A DNA stretch of 64,000 nucleotides from Pseudoalteromonas haloplanktis ATCC 14393 (GTDB taxonomy: Bacteria; Pseudomonadota; Gammaproteobacteria; Enterobacterales; Alteromonadaceae), in contig NZ_AHCA01000005.1 in NCBI RefSeq assembly GCF_000238355.1, forward strand, positions 62,001-126,000, written 5' to 3'. Under the pieces are notes generated by a model, which was not told the DNA's origin, made no database searches, and saw nothing but the letters and a program-made list of their open reading frames with translations. How positions within the stretch are numbered: the first letter of the stretch is position 1; each line of letters starts with the position of its first letter. Shown here piece after piece: positions 53,314 through 63,076 of this stretch. Made by a program: the position numbers and the translations under genes.

Positions 53314-53991
53314 ATGATAAATTTTCAGCAAGTCAGTAAAACATATCCCGGTGGTCATCGAGCGCTGGAAAAAGTTAGTTTCCATGTTAAACCCGGTGAA
53401 CTGGCATTTTTAACCGGCCATAGTGGCGCAGGTAAAAGTACCTTACTTAAACTTATTAGTTTAATGGAGCGTCCTTCTGCGGGGCATGTTTTTATTAATG
53501 GTGTTGATTTAAACGCGGTTAAATCTCGGCAAATTCCTTATGTCCGACGTGATATTGGGATCATCTTCCAAAACCATCGCTTATTAGAGCGCCATACTAT
53601 TTTTGATAATGTTGCTCTGCCCTTGATCATCGAAGGTACGCATCATAAACAAATTGCAAAGCGTGTTCATGGTGCGCTCGATAAAGTCGGCTTGCTAGAC
53701 AAAGTTAAATGCCATCCATCAACACTCTCTGGCGGTGAACAGCAACGTGTGGGGATTGCCCGTGCAATTGTAAACTCTCCACCATTATTACTTGCCGATG
53801 AGCCTACAGGTAACTTAGATCCTGAGTTATCAATGGATATATTACGCTTGTTTGAAGACTTTAATAAACATGGTACGACAGTGCTTATTGCGACTCATGA
53901 TTTAGGGCTGATCTCGCGAATGAAATACCGCAGTTTAACACTAAAGGATGGCCGTATGAGCCAAGATCCTTTGGCAGAGGCAACACTATGA
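53314..53991 (+). CDS. ftsE: Cell division ATP-binding protein FtsE
   Basis: A 225-residue ABC ATPase that, with FtsX, controls peptidoglycan hydrolases at the septum through EnvC. Walker A is GHSGAGKS at 35-42, the ABC signature [14 protein letters not shown] at about 135-148, and Walker [13 protein letters not shown] follows. I chose the ATG at 53314 ([14 protein letters not shown]), as in E. coli, instead of a TTG four codons earlier. The stop overlaps ftsX by 4 bases (ATGA). Its partner envC lies in this same window. Confidence 0.97.
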   Translation: MINFQQVSKTYPGGHRALEKVSFHVKPGELAFLTGHSGAGKSTLLKLISLMERPSAGHVFINGVDLNAVKSRQIPYVRRDIGIIFQNHRLLERHTIFDNVALPLIIEGTHHKQIAKRVHGALDKVGLLDKVKCHPSTLSGGEQQRVGIARAIVNSPPLLLADEPTGNLDPELSMDILRLFEDFNKHGTTVLIATHDLGLISRMKYRSLTLKDGRMSQDPLAEATL

Positions 53992-54974
53992 GCTTGTTAT
54001 TTAAAGGTCGAAAAAGCCAAAATGAGCGTGTTAAAAAATCATTATTTGCAGCCTGCTATTTCTTTGTGTTGAACATCTTTCGCCAAGGTATACATAGTTT
54101 AGGTGAAATGTGGCGTACGCCGATGGCATCAATGATGACCATTGCTGTGCTAGGCTTGAGTTTAACATTACCCGCAACCTTGTATTTAGTCGTTAAAAAT
54201 GTCCAGCAAGTAAGTAGTGGTTTTGAAGAAGCGGCAGAGATCTCATTATTTGTTAAAGAGTCCATGAGTGAACAAGAAACGCAAACGCTAGTAAAGCGAT
54301 TAGCGCTCTATCCTGAAATAGACAATGTCACCTTTATCTCAAAGCAAAAAGCACTCATTGAATTCAAAGAAGTGTCTGGTTTTGGCCAAGCACTTGAGTA
54401 TTTAGACGCTAACCCTTTACCTGATGTAGTTATTGTGACACCCACTTCACGCCATCGTCAGCCAAACGCAGCGCAAACGTTATTAAAAAAGCTTGAAGCA
54501 GAGCGAGAGGTTGATTTTGGTAAGTTAGATATTGCGTGGCTGGAGCGCTTAAACGCATTGTTAAGTTTATTAAAAGAAAGCGTCATTACTATTGCCTTAT
54601 TATTATTAACATCGGTTACTTTAATTATTGGTAATACGATCCGTTTATCAATCATGGATAAAAAAGAAGAGATCCAGGTGATGAAGTTAGTAGGGGCGAC
54701 TAATACCTTTATCCATGCGCCATTTTTATGGACGGGTATTTGGTATGGTATTATAGGTGGTTTGTTTGCATTTATATGTGTCGCTTTAATGATGTGGTGG
54801 CTCGGTTCAGCAGTATCAGAAGTTGCTGGCGTATATCAAACCAGTTTTAATTTAATTGGTTTGAGTATTGCTGAATTTGGTGCTTTAGTACTATTGGCGA
54901 CCAGCTTAGGGTTTATAGGTTCATATTTATCAGTTAATCGTTATATTAAAGAAATTGAACCCGATAAAGTGTAA
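53988..54974 (+). CDS. ftsX: Cell division protein FtsX
   Basis: A 328-residue inner-membrane protein with four membrane segments (about 48-70, 200-222, 255-280, 300-320) and a periplasmic loop after the first. ISLFVKESMSEQE and PDVVIVTP mark the loop region typical of FtsX; the last segments contain RLSIMDKKEEIQVMKLVGATN. It couples FtsE ATP hydrolysis to the coiled-coil protein EnvC in the periplasm. The ATG overlaps the ftsE stop. Length is near E. coli FtsX (352). Confidence 0.96.
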   Translation: MSLLFKGRKSQNERVKKSLFAACYFFVLNIFRQGIHSLGEMWRTPMASMMTIAVLGLSLTLPATLYLVVKNVQQVSSGFEEAAEISLFVKESMSEQETQTLVKRLALYPEIDNVTFISKQKALIEFKEVSGFGQALEYLDANPLPDVVIVTPTSRHRQPNAAQTLLKKLEAEREVDFGKLDIAWLERLNALLSLLKESVITIALLLLTSVTLIIGNTIRLSIMDKKEEIQVMKLVGATNTFIHAPFLWTGIWYGIIGGLFAFICVALMMWWLGSAVSEVAGVYQTSFNLIGLSIAEFGALVLLATSLGFIGSYLSVNRYIKEIEPDKV

Positions 54975-55138
54975 CAATTGTTGATTATAATCATTGATTC
55001 AGTTGGTTATGGGGAATCACCTTCTTATAACCAATTGACCGCAAAGCTAGAATTCATCGCTTATTCAGGCATTTAAAGTAGAATAAAAAAACACGAAAAA
55101 ACCACTTGCTTCAATCTAAAAAAAGTTTTAAGTTGAAG

Positions 55139-55165
55139 TTAGCACTCTAGGTCAAAGAGTGCTAA
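55139..55165 (+). promoter_or_regulatory. Perfect CIRCE (HrcA-type) operator in front of rpoH
   Basis: The sequence TTAGCACTC-N9-GAGTGCTAA matches the CIRCE consensus exactly, with a 9-base spacer and perfect 9-base arms. It lies 33 bases upstream of the rpoH start. CIRCE is the binding site of the heat-shock repressor HrcA and usually precedes groESL or dnaKJ. Confidence 0.9.
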
Positions 55166-55198
55166 GATGGTTTCAAATATTTATCACCGAGGTGAAAA

Positions 55199-56062
55199 AT
55201 GAGTAAAGATTTATACGCAATGGCACTCACAGTTGGACAGCAAAGCGCAAGTATGGACGGCTACCTTCAAGCGGTAAGCACTATACCTATGCTAGATGCT
55301 GAGCAAGAAAAAGAGTTGGCGACTCGCTTACAGGAAGATGGCGATCTTAACGCTGCAAAGCAACTCATCATGTCTCACCTTCGTTTTGTGGCACATATAG
55401 CTAAAGGTTATTCAGGCTACGGTTTGCCACAAGCAGACTTGATCCAAGAAGGTAACATTGGCCTGATGAAAGCTGTAAAGCGTTTCGACCCGTCAGTGGG
55501 CGTACGTTTGGTTTCATTTGCAGTGCACTGGATAAAAGCTGAAATTCACGAATTCGTGCTGAAAAACTGGCGTATCGTAAAAGTTGCGACCACTAAAGCG
55601 CAGCGTAAACTGTTCTTTAATCTTCGTAAGAACAAAAAACGTTTAGGTTGGTTTAACCAGGCTGAAGTTGCTACGGTAGCGAACGAGCTAGGTGTAAGTG
55701 AAAAAGAAGTACGTGAAATGGAATCGCGCATGAGCGGCCAAGACATGGGCTTTGATTTAACCGGTGACGACAGCGATGACGCGCCAACAAGCACTTATTC
55801 ACCAGTGCAATACTTAACAGATGGCAGCAACGACCTTGCTGAGGAAGTTGAGCAACAGCAGTGGCAAGAACAGTCGCATACACGTTTATTTAGTGCTTTA
55901 AAAACCTTAGACGAACGTTCACAAGATATTGTTAGCGCTCGTTGGTTGTCTGATGAAAAAGCAACACTGCAAGAGCTTGCTGAAAAATACAGCGTATCAG
56001 CAGAGCGTGTTCGTCAGCTTGAGAAAACAGCGATGAAAAAGCTACAAACAGCAATGAGCTAA
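55199..56062 (+). CDS. rpoH: RNA polymerase sigma-32 (heat shock)
   Basis: A 287-residue alternative sigma factor, close to E. coli RpoH (284). Region 2 has [31 protein letters not shown] and the RpoH box [15 protein letters not shown] (about 137-151), unique to this family. The 4.2 helix-turn-helix is [19 protein letters not shown] near the end. It directs transcription of chaperone and protease genes. It lies after ftsEX, its classical position, with 224 bases between. A CIRCE operator and GAGGTGAAAA ribosome site precede the ATG. Confidence 0.98.
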   Translation: MSKDLYAMALTVGQQSASMDGYLQAVSTIPMLDAEQEKELATRLQEDGDLNAAKQLIMSHLRFVAHIAKGYSGYGLPQADLIQEGNIGLMKAVKRFDPSVGVRLVSFAVHWIKAEIHEFVLKNWRIVKVATTKAQRKLFFNLRKNKKRLGWFNQAEVATVANELGVSEKEVREMESRMSGQDMGFDLTGDDSDDAPTSTYSPVQYLTDGSNDLAEEVEQQQWQEQSHTRLFSALKTLDERSQDIVSARWLSDEKATLQELAEKYSVSAERVRQLEKTAMKKLQTAMS

Positions 56063-56083
56063 TATCAGCTTTGTAAAATTATT

Positions 56084-56113
56084 AAAGCCCTGCATGAAAA
56101 TGCGGGGCTTTTT
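56084..56113 (+). terminator. Terminator after rpoH
   Basis: AAAGCCCTGCA pairs with TGCGGGGCTTT around GAAAA with one G-T mismatch, followed by TTTGCTTT. It lies 21 bases after the rpoH stop. Confidence 0.85.
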
Positions 56114-56125
56114 GCTTTAAGGGAA

Positions 56126-56153
56126 GTTATAAGTTTTAAGCGATAAGTCATAA
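56126..56153 (+). repeat. Degenerate heptamer-periodic tract
   Basis: Four consecutive 7-base units GTTATAA, GTTTTAA, GCGATAA, GTCATAA share G at position 1 and TAA at positions 5 to 7. It resembles a decayed member of the heptamer arrays seen elsewhere, 13 bases after the rpoH terminator. A looser continuation (GCACGAG, AAAGTTTTAAG) follows. Confidence 0.6.
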
Positions 56154-56283
56154 GCACGAGAAAGTTTTAAGTGGCAAACGTGGCCACCGTTATTTTCTTT
56201 CCCTGTTGCGAAACATTATAGAAAAGAGCTTAAAGTAATTTATTCACAAAGAGGTTTAGAGGCGCTGCGCTTTATAATTATCA

Positions 56284-56318
56284 ACGTAGGTTGGTTTGAG
56301 CGCAGCGAAACCCAACGA
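56284..56318 (+). repeat. REP-like element, copy 1
   Basis: ACGTAGGTTGGTTTGAGCGC is followed by AGCGAAACCCAACGA; the core GGTTTGAGCGC/AGCGAAACC can fold as a hairpin. An inverted copy lies at 57708-57742, so the two bracket the ygfF-like gene. Confidence 0.65.
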
Positions 56319-56679
56319 AAAGTACCCAACCAATTAGCGCCAGTATTTTGCATTATCGGCTGTCTAAAGTCAGCCCTCTACCGAAGTACGGCTCAGTGCC
56401 AAAATCAGGCCTTCAGACGTAACTCGTTTCTGCCCCAAAACAAGTTAGGGTAAATACTCTAATGGCTGCTTTGAGCAAAGCAGGCATTCAAAGTGTTAAT
56501 GAATAAATAATCAATTCTCGGTTATAGGAGAGTCTAAACAATTGTAATTCCTTTAGGCTATGTGTAAGTTATTAATAATTAAATTAGTAAAATCGTATTT
56601 TGATAATTCTGGAAATCGACACATTGAGTGTTAACGGGAATTCTCAGTAATACGCTTTTATACGGCAAATGGAGTTTCG

Positions 56680-57411
56680 ATGAATCCGATAGTATTAGTG
56701 ACAGGCGGAAGTCGAGGGATCGGTGCTGCAACCTCTAAATATTTAGCAAAACAGAATTATGCTGTTTGCGTTAATTATATTTCTAATAAAATTGAGGCAG
56801 CTAAGGTTGTTTCGGACATTGAAAAAGGTGGTGGTACAGCAATAGCTGTACAAGCGGATGTTTCAAAAGAAGATGATGTAATCCGTCTATTTAATACTAT
56901 TGATAAATCATTAGGTCAAATTACTCACTTAGTAAATAACGCTGGTATATTGTTACCGCAAATGCGAGTGTCAGAAATGACAGCTGAAAGAATTAATAAA
57001 GTGCTAACGACAAATGTCACAAGTTATTTTTTGTGTTCACGTGAAGCAATCAATAGAATGAAAAATGGTGGTGCAATTGTTAATGTATCTTCGGCTGCAT
57101 CAAGGTTAGGATCTGCGGGTGAATATGTTGATTATGCCTCCTCAAAAGGAGCTATAGATACATTAACAATTGGTTTGTCGCTTGAAGTTGCTAATCAAAA
57201 CATACGTGTAAACTGTGTACGTCCAGGCTTTATTTATACTGAGATGCATGGCGATGGCGGGGAACCCAATAGAGTTGAGCGCGTTAAATCATTAATACCT
57301 TTACAACGAGGTGGTACACCTGATGAAGTTGCTTCTTCTATTGCATTTCTTCTATCAAATGAAGCATCATTTATTACAGGTACATTTGTTGATATAGCTG
57401 GTGGTAAATAG
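56680..57411 (+). CDS. ygfF: YgfF-like short-chain dehydrogenase/reductase
   Basis: A 243-residue Rossmann-fold oxidoreductase. The NAD(P) loop is TGGSRGIG at 8-15, NNAG at 86-89, and the catalytic set S138-Y152-K156 (Y-A-S-S-K) is complete. The middle and end (NVSSAASRLGSAGEYVDYASS, NCVRPGFIYTEMHGDGGEPNRV, QRGGTPDEVA) track E. coli YgfF closely. Substrate unknown; YgfF is called glucose-1-dehydrogenase-like without firm evidence. It stands alone between rpoH and the envelope operon, flanked by inverted REP-like elements and repeats, with a more AT-rich base use than its neighbours, so it may have arrived by transfer. The ATG is preceded by a GGAG site. Confidence 0.88.
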   Translation: MNPIVLVTGGSRGIGAATSKYLAKQNYAVCVNYISNKIEAAKVVSDIEKGGGTAIAVQADVSKEDDVIRLFNTIDKSLGQITHLVNNAGILLPQMRVSEMTAERINKVLTTNVTSYFLCSREAINRMKNGGAIVNVSSAASRLGSAGEYVDYASSKGAIDTLTIGLSLEVANQNIRVNCVRPGFIYTEMHGDGGEPNRVERVKSLIPLQRGGTPDEVASSIAFLLSNEASFITGTFVDIAGGK

Positions 57412-57707
57412 CCGTATAACACATATGAGCCTTAACTCTGTCAATAGGCACTAGTATTCTTTTTGACCGTTTTTTAAATTGACGGTCAATTCAAAGTCAA
57501 TAAACAAACCCGTTTACTTCGTCTGTCGATGTGGCTGTTAAGCAAGTTGCTTACGGCAAATCTTTACTTCAGACATTATAACTCCTGACCGTCTGCAAAT
57601 GGCACACAGCTGTCCTTCGTCTATAACGCGTTTATGTACCAAAAATGAGTTTGATCGACCGTTTGCTTCTCACAGCTCTACACCGTTACTCAATTTTATT
57701 CTTACAT

Positions 57708-57742
57708 CGTTGGGTTTCGTTGCTCTCAACCACAACCTACGT
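57708..57742 (-). repeat. REP-like element, copy 2 (inverted)
   Basis: On the minus strand it reads ACGTAGGTTGTGGTTGAGAG followed by CAACGAAACCCAACG, the same element as copy 1 with a few changes and in the opposite orientation. Confidence 0.65.
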
Positions 57743-57771
57743 GGCTAATTTAACGATGGACTATTCTGTTT

Positions 57772-57834
57772 TCTAAAATCTAAAATCTAAAATCTAAAAT
57801 CTAAAACCTAAAATCTAAAATCTAAAATCTAAAA
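57772..57834. repeat. Heptanucleotide tandem array, TCTAAAA x9
   Basis: Nine head-to-tail copies; the sixth is CCTAAAA. It lies 41 bases before the large GACCGCT array. The period is again 7 although the sequence is unrelated to TCAGCNN. Confidence 0.95.
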
Positions 57835-57873
57835 TACCTTTTCCCTTGCAATTTGTAGCTTTCAACTTAAAAT

Positions 57874-58094
<221 letters not shown>

Positions 58095-58095
58095 T

Positions 58096-58860
58096 TTATC
58101 TCGCACTCACTCCTTTACTCTCGGCCTGCGCGAGTTGTATATATTTACGCTCTACTAGCTGTGATAGCGGCACGAGTTCAAAGCCTTGTTGTTCCAGTTC
58201 GGGGAGTTTGCGCTGTAAAAACTCGATAGTTTCAGGGTAAGGATGGGCAATTGCGATGGCGAAGCTATAATGCTCGGCTTTATACTTTAGTTCGTTGAGA
58301 CGAAATTGTAATTGTTGTTCACTAATAATATTGTCAAGAAACACGTGACGGCCAACATTTTCCACACCATATAAATTAGCGACGTTTTGCGCTTGGCTTA
58401 AGCCGGTCGTGCGGCTATCTAAAAAGTACAGGTTGCGCTTCTTTAGCACTTCCATGGTCCATTTCATGGGCTGGCTTTCTTGAGTAAGTGCTGAGCCCAT
58501 GTGGTTATTCACGCCTTTAACTTGTGGCAGTGTGGCAAGGGCATTACCGAGTGTATGCTGTAATTGTTCTTTGCTCATATCGCTGGTGAGTGCGCCTGGG
58601 CCAAGTGCTTTACTGTTATCCAATGCTTGCATAGGAATATGCAGCAGTAATTCTTTATCTGATTGACTGGCCAAGCGAGCAAAAATTTGTGAATAGGGGG
58701 TATGAGGCAAAATCGAAAACGATATTTTACCTGGTAAATTTAAGGTTTCGAGGTCGCGTTGATGATTACCAATATCATCAATCACGATGGCTATTTGTTT
58801 ACCTGCCGCAACAGCGGGTAAGCTGCAAATAGCCAATAATAGCCAAGCTAGTTTTTTCAC
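58096..58860 (-). CDS. Divergent polysaccharide deacetylase family protein (YibQ-like)
   Basis: A 254-residue protein with a signal peptide (cleaved after VAA, about residue 19). The mature domain opens with KQIAIVIDDIGNHQRD, giving the D-D pair, then ISFSILPHTPYS, LLLHIPMQA and GVNNHMGSALT, hallmarks of the divergent polysaccharide deacetylase (DUF610) group found next to envC. It should act in the periplasm on peptidoglycan or a glycan; activity is unproven. The start is GTG. It is the last gene of the gpmI-envC-ctpA operon; its stop abuts the large heptamer array. Confidence 0.87.
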   Translation of the reverse strand: MKKLAWLLLAICSLPAVAAGKQIAIVIDDIGNHQRDLETLNLPGKISFSILPHTPYSQIFARLASQSDKELLLHIPMQALDNSKALGPGALTSDMSKEQLQHTLGNALATLPQVKGVNNHMGSALTQESQPMKWTMEVLKKRNLYFLDSRTTGLSQAQNVANLYGVENVGRHVFLDNIISEQQLQFRLNELKYKAEHYSFAIAIAHPYPETIEFLQRKLPELEQQGFELVPLSQLVERKYIQLAQAESKGVSAR

Positions 58861-58899
58861 GTTTATAATTTTTATTATCTTTTTTATGAGCTACAACAC

Positions 58900-60153
58900 T
58901 TATTTCATCGTTAATAGCTGCTGCGCCTTTAATAACAGAGGATCGGTTACGTCTGAATTTTGCCATAACGGATCGTCGCTTCCTTGTTCATTTTTTATTA
59001 TAACTACTTTATCTATTTGTGAAAGACCTGATTGATTAATCGCCACGTCGGGGGTCACGCCAACACCATCAATTGATTGCCCTGACGGAGTGAAGTATCT
59101 TGCGGTGGTTAGTTTTAGGGCTGTATTACCATTACCAAGTGGGATCAGCGACTGTACAGAACCTTTACCAAAAGACTGGCTACCGATTAACGTAGCACGG
59201 TGATTGTCTTTTAATGCCGCGGCTAAGATTTCTGCTGCTGAGGCTGAGTTTTCATTGATCAGCACCGCAATGGGGGCACCATTGAGGATATCCCCTTTCT
59301 TGGCGCGATAATGTTGATTTGCATCATAAAAGCGTCCTTTGGTGGTGACTATGGTACCGCTTTGTAAGAACAGATCCGAGACTGCTACGGCACTTTGTAA
59401 TGTGCCGCCTGGGTTGTCGCGTAAGTCGATCACTAACCCCGAAAGGGCTGAGCCATAATTACTTTGTAGCACGGTTATATGCCGTGCTACATCGTGTAAG
59501 GTGTGATTACTAAAGCTATTAATTGCTAAGTAGCCTATTCCAAAGCTTGATAAAGAACTGGTTACGCTCTCTATGTTAATTTCAGAGCGAATAATATCAA
59601 AATCCATTGCTTGCATCGCTCGCTCAATTGTTAAGATGACTGATGCGGTGTCGCTGCTTTTAATCATTTGTGCAACTTGGTCAATGTTTTTATTAACTAT
59701 CGGTTGTTGATTGATAGCAAGTACCACATCATTTTTTTGTATGCCAGCGAGGGCTGCAGGGGAGTTGTTAATGGTGTTGATAATAACAATTTTTTGATCT
59801 TGTTGTTTTACCTCTATACCAAGCCCTGTGTAGCGCCCGTTAGTGCTACTAAATAGCGCTTCTAACTCTTGTTCATTAAGGTATTTAGAGTACGGATCGA
59901 GTTGCGCTAGTAAGGCTTCAAATTGTTGGTTGCTTTCGAAGCTTTGTTGCAGTGCTAAATCTTCAACATAATAGGCGTGGATATTAAATAGGATTTCGCT
60001 TTTTTGTTGGCTTTTTAAATCACCTACATTGGTAAGGGCAAAGCTATTAAAACTCAGGCACAAGAAAACACTAATTAATAGCAGATAACAGATATAGGCA
60101 CGCGTTATAGCATAATGCTGTAACGGTTTTATTTTGTATTGTGTATGTGGCAT
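58900..60153 (-). CDS. S41 carboxy-terminal processing protease
   Basis: A 417-residue periplasmic protease. A hydrophobic N-terminal segment (about 22-40) acts as signal or anchor. A PDZ domain lies at about 108-185 (GLGIEVKQQ, PAALAGIQKNDVVLAINQQP). The catalytic region is DLRDNPGGTLQSAVAVSDLF, then NENSASAAEILAAALKDN with the catalytic Ser in S-A-S-A-A-E, and SFGKGSVQ with the catalytic Lys. Such proteases (CtpA/Prc type) regulate peptidoglycan hydrolases. It lies 35 bases after envC on the same strand. GGAG precedes the ATG. Confidence 0.93.
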   Translation of the reverse strand: MPHTQYKIKPLQHYAITRAYICYLLLISVFLCLSFNSFALTNVGDLKSQQKSEILFNIHAYYVEDLALQQSFESNQQFEALLAQLDPYSKYLNEQELEALFSSTNGRYTGLGIEVKQQDQKIVIINTINNSPAALAGIQKNDVVLAINQQPIVNKNIDQVAQMIKSSDTASVILTIERAMQAMDFDIIRSEINIESVTSSLSSFGIGYLAINSFSNHTLHDVARHITVLQSNYGSALSGLVIDLRDNPGGTLQSAVAVSDLFLQSGTIVTTKGRFYDANQHYRAKKGDILNGAPIAVLINENSASAAEILAAALKDNHRATLIGSQSFGKGSVQSLIPLGNGNTALKLTTARYFTPSGQSIDGVGVTPDVAINQSGLSQIDKVVIIKNEQGSDDPLWQNSDVTDPLLLKAQQLLTMK

Positions 60154-60188
60154 CAGCTGCTCCCAACGGGGTGCAGCTGTTTAATCAC

Positions 60189-61328
60189 TTAAATGCGTCT
60201 GCACCATTTTACAGGGTTTACTGCGCGTCCTTTGTGGCGTATTTCAAAGTATAGACCAGAATTTGCTTGTCCGCCGCTTTGTCCCACTAAGGCGATGATG
60301 TCACCTTTACGAACCATATCGCCAACGTCTTTTAACAGGGTTTGCGTATGACCGTATAAACTCATAAAACCGTCGCCATGGTCCAGTACAATTACCCAGC
60401 CATAGCCTTTTAGCCAATCAGCAAATACTACTTGACCGTTGTGAACGCTTTGCACGTTACTGCCTTCTCGTGCGCCAATTAACACGCCTTTCCAGTCAAT
60501 TCCACCGTGTTTGCGTTGTCCAAAACTATGTTCTATTTTCCCTTTTGTTGGCCAGTCTAGTTTTCCTTTGCTTTTCGCTAAGCCGAGCAGTTCAACCTTT
60601 TGCGTTTTTTCTTTTTCAAGCTCTTGCAGGGTTGTGACTAAGGTTTTTTCGTTTTCTTTTAGGTAATCAATCTCGTTTTTTGTAGAGCTAAGTTTGGTTT
60701 TTAGTTCATTGATATTTGCTTTACGCTGCTGTTGTGCTGCAACTAATGCTTGATGACGATTGGCTTGCTCTTTATGTAAGGCAGTTAAATGGAGTTTAGT
60801 TTTTTCCAGTTCAGCTTGTACCACTTCGATTTCGAGCAGTAGGGCTTTTAATTCTTCAATTTGTTCGATACGGGCTTTGTTAAGGTAGTTGTAATAACTT
60901 AATGTGCGCTCAACTTGTGCCGTATTTTCTTGATTCAGCAGCATTTTTGAATAGTCGTGCCCGCCGGACATGTAAGCACTTTTAATTTGTGCTGCAAGTG
61001 CTTGCTGTTGCTCTTTACGCTTTTTCTCAAGCGCATCAGCTTGTTGCTGTTGTTGTTTTTGTTGTTTTTCGGTATCGCGAATTGACTGCTCTGCAATATT
61101 CAGTGCTTTGGCGTTTTTAGCGATATCGAGTTCATGCTGCTGTAGGCTTTTTTGTGATTTAGCGATGTCCTTACGCTGGGCGGCCAACTCTGCTTGACTT
61201 TGCTTTAATGCACTTTGAATTTCACTGAGATCTTTTTTAGTACGATCTTCATTAGCGGTAGCCGAAGCGACCACTAATGAAGACATAATTAATGTACTAA
61301 CAATTAATTGTTTAACACATTTTTTCAT
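60189..61328 (-). CDS. envC: Murein hydrolase activator EnvC
   Basis: A 379-residue periplasmic protein. Signal peptide (about 1-25, cleaved after ATA), then a long coiled coil (30-255, rich in Q/K/E), then a C-terminal LytM-type domain from about 260 (HSFGQRKHGGIDWKG, VVFADWLKGYGWVIVLDHGD, SLYGHTQ). In E. coli the coiled coil binds FtsX and the degenerate LytM domain activates amidases AmiA and AmiB. The ftsEX genes are in this window. It follows gpmI with 3 bases between, as one operon. Confidence 0.94.
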   Translation of the reverse strand: MKKCVKQLIVSTLIMSSLVVASATANEDRTKKDLSEIQSALKQSQAELAAQRKDIAKSQKSLQQHELDIAKNAKALNIAEQSIRDTEKQQKQQQQQADALEKKRKEQQQALAAQIKSAYMSGGHDYSKMLLNQENTAQVERTLSYYNYLNKARIEQIEELKALLLEIEVVQAELEKTKLHLTALHKEQANRHQALVAAQQQRKANINELKTKLSSTKNEIDYLKENEKTLVTTLQELEKEKTQKVELLGLAKSKGKLDWPTKGKIEHSFGQRKHGGIDWKGVLIGAREGSNVQSVHNGQVVFADWLKGYGWVIVLDHGDGFMSLYGHTQTLLKDVGDMVRKGDIIALVGQSGGQANSGLYFEIRHKGRAVNPVKWCRRI

Positions 61329-61331
61329 GGT

Positions 61332-62876
61332 TTACTTCAAAGTCATGATCGGTGTGCCAGTCATTTCACTTGGCTGCTCCATACCCATTAGATGCAACAT
61401 GGTTGGTGCAACATCGCTTAAAGCTTTGCCTTCACTTGGGGTTGCATCACGGCCAACGTAAATGAATGGCACAGGTTCACTGGTGTGAGCGGTATGTGCT
61501 TGGCCTGTGGCAGGGTTTGCCATTTGCTCAGCATTACCATGATCGGCAGTAATAAGTGCCTCACCGCCAAACTCTTCTAAAGCTGCGACAACACGGCCAA
61601 TACAGTGATCCACTGCTTCACAGGCTTTTACAGCAGCTTCAAATACACCTGAGTGACCAACCATGTCACCATTTGGGTAGTTACAAATAATAGCGTCGTA
61701 TTTACCGCTCTTGATTGCTTCAACCAGTTTATCGGTAAGCATTTCTGAGTTCATTTCAGGTTGTAAGTCGTATGTTGCAACTTGCGGAGATGGGATAAGC
61801 TCGCGAGTTTCGCCTTCAAATTCATCTTCACGACCACCACTAAAAAAGAACGTAACGTGTGCGTATTTTTCAGTTTCAGAAATACGTAATTGCGTTTTAC
61901 CGTGTTTTTCAAACCATTCGCCAAGTACATTATTAAGTGGCTCAGGAGAAAAAGCGGCAGGTGCATCAATATCAGCTGCATACTCGGTTAACATGACAAA
62001 GCCGCTTAACTGAGGGGCTTTTTTCTTCGCAAAGCCATCAAAGTCTGCATCAACAAATGCACGGGTCATTTCACGGGCGCGGTCAGCTCTAAAGTTTAAG
62101 AAAATAACCGTGTCACCATCATTGATTTGTGCCGCTTGTTGGTCGTTATCTGTAATCGCTGTTGCTGCTACAAATTCATCGTTTTCATCGCGTTCGTAGG
62201 CCGCAGCTAATGCATCAACACCATTATCGTAGCTATGCTGTGCGATACCACTTACCATTAGGTCATAAGCTTGCTCAACCCGATTCCAGCGATTATCACG
62301 GTCCATTGCGTAGTAGCGACCAATAATAGATGCAAGACGACCGCAAGCTAGTTTACTAAACACAGCTTCAACACGTTCAATTGAGGCTTTTGCGCTGCGT
62401 GGTGGGGTATCTCGACCATCTAAAAATGCATGAAAATACACTTCTTTAGCACCGCGTTCTGCTGCTAACTCGATAGCAGCGACAATATGATCTTCATGGC
62501 TATGAACACCGCCTGGACTTAACAAGCCCATTAAGTGCACGGCTTTACCGGCATTGACCGCTTTATCTATGTTTTCGACTAACACGGGGTTGTGGGCAAA
62601 TTCACCGTCGTTTATTGCTTTAGTAATGCGAGTAAAGTCTTGATAAACCACACGGCCTGCGCCGAGGTTGACGTGGCCCACTTCTGAGTTCCCCATTTGC
62701 CCATCAGGAAGACCAACATCTAAACCCGACCCAGAAATTAGGGTATGCGGGCGAGTTGCCCAAAGTTCATCTAAAACTGGGGTATTAGCCGCTAAAATTG
62801 CATTACTTTGTGCATCTTCACGGTATCCCCAACCATCTAAAATCATTAATACGAGAGGTTTTTTATGTTGTGTCAT
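61332..62876 (-). CDS. gpmI: 2,3-bisphosphoglycerate-independent phosphoglycerate mutase
   Basis: A 514-residue manganese enzyme that interconverts 3- and 2-phosphoglycerate in glycolysis, equal to E. coli GpmM (514). [14 protein letters not shown] opens it; the phosphoserine is S64 in [17 protein letters not shown]. Later metal motifs [13 protein letters not shown] and AHTSEPVPF are intact. AGGAACC precedes the ATG. First gene of the gpmI-envC-ctpA-deacetylase operon, an arrangement seen in many gammaproteobacteria. Confidence 0.97.
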   Translation of the reverse strand: MTQHKKPLVLMILDGWGYREDAQSNAILAANTPVLDELWATRPHTLISGSGLDVGLPDGQMGNSEVGHVNLGAGRVVYQDFTRITKAINDGEFAHNPVLVENIDKAVNAGKAVHLMGLLSPGGVHSHEDHIVAAIELAAERGAKEVYFHAFLDGRDTPPRSAKASIERVEAVFSKLACGRLASIIGRYYAMDRDNRWNRVEQAYDLMVSGIAQHSYDNGVDALAAAYERDENDEFVAATAITDNDQQAAQINDGDTVIFLNFRADRAREMTRAFVDADFDGFAKKKAPQLSGFVMLTEYAADIDAPAAFSPEPLNNVLGEWFEKHGKTQLRISETEKYAHVTFFFSGGREDEFEGETRELIPSPQVATYDLQPEMNSEMLTDKLVEAIKSGKYDAIICNYPNGDMVGHSGVFEAAVKACEAVDHCIGRVVAALEEFGGEALITADHGNAEQMANPATGQAHTAHTSEPVPFIYVGRDATPSEGKALSDVAPTMLHLMGMEQPSEMTGTPIMTLK

Positions 62877-63076
62877 TTTGGTTCCTGAAAATTAGCTCCT
62901 GTTTAAGCTAAGCATACCGTGTTTTATCGTTATGATCAGCAATCAAAGGCGCATATTAAAATATTTCACTCTCTGGTAATTTCTAATCAAGCACGTATAC
63001 TTGCGTGGCTAGGGCATTGCCCTTACGTTTAACCCCAGCGCTAAAGGCGCGGGACAATTTTCATAGTGGAAGACGC

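Larger units (their letters stand above)
56063..56679. other. Non-coding region between rpoH and the ygfF-like gene
   Basis: 617 bases. After the rpoH terminator it holds a degenerate heptamer tract (56126-56153), a REP-like element (56284-56318) and an 18-base palindrome (CTGCTTTG-AG-CAAAGCAG near 56465-56483). A promoter for the ygfF-like gene is expected in the last 150 bases, which are AT-rich. No gene was recognised. Confidence 0.6.
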
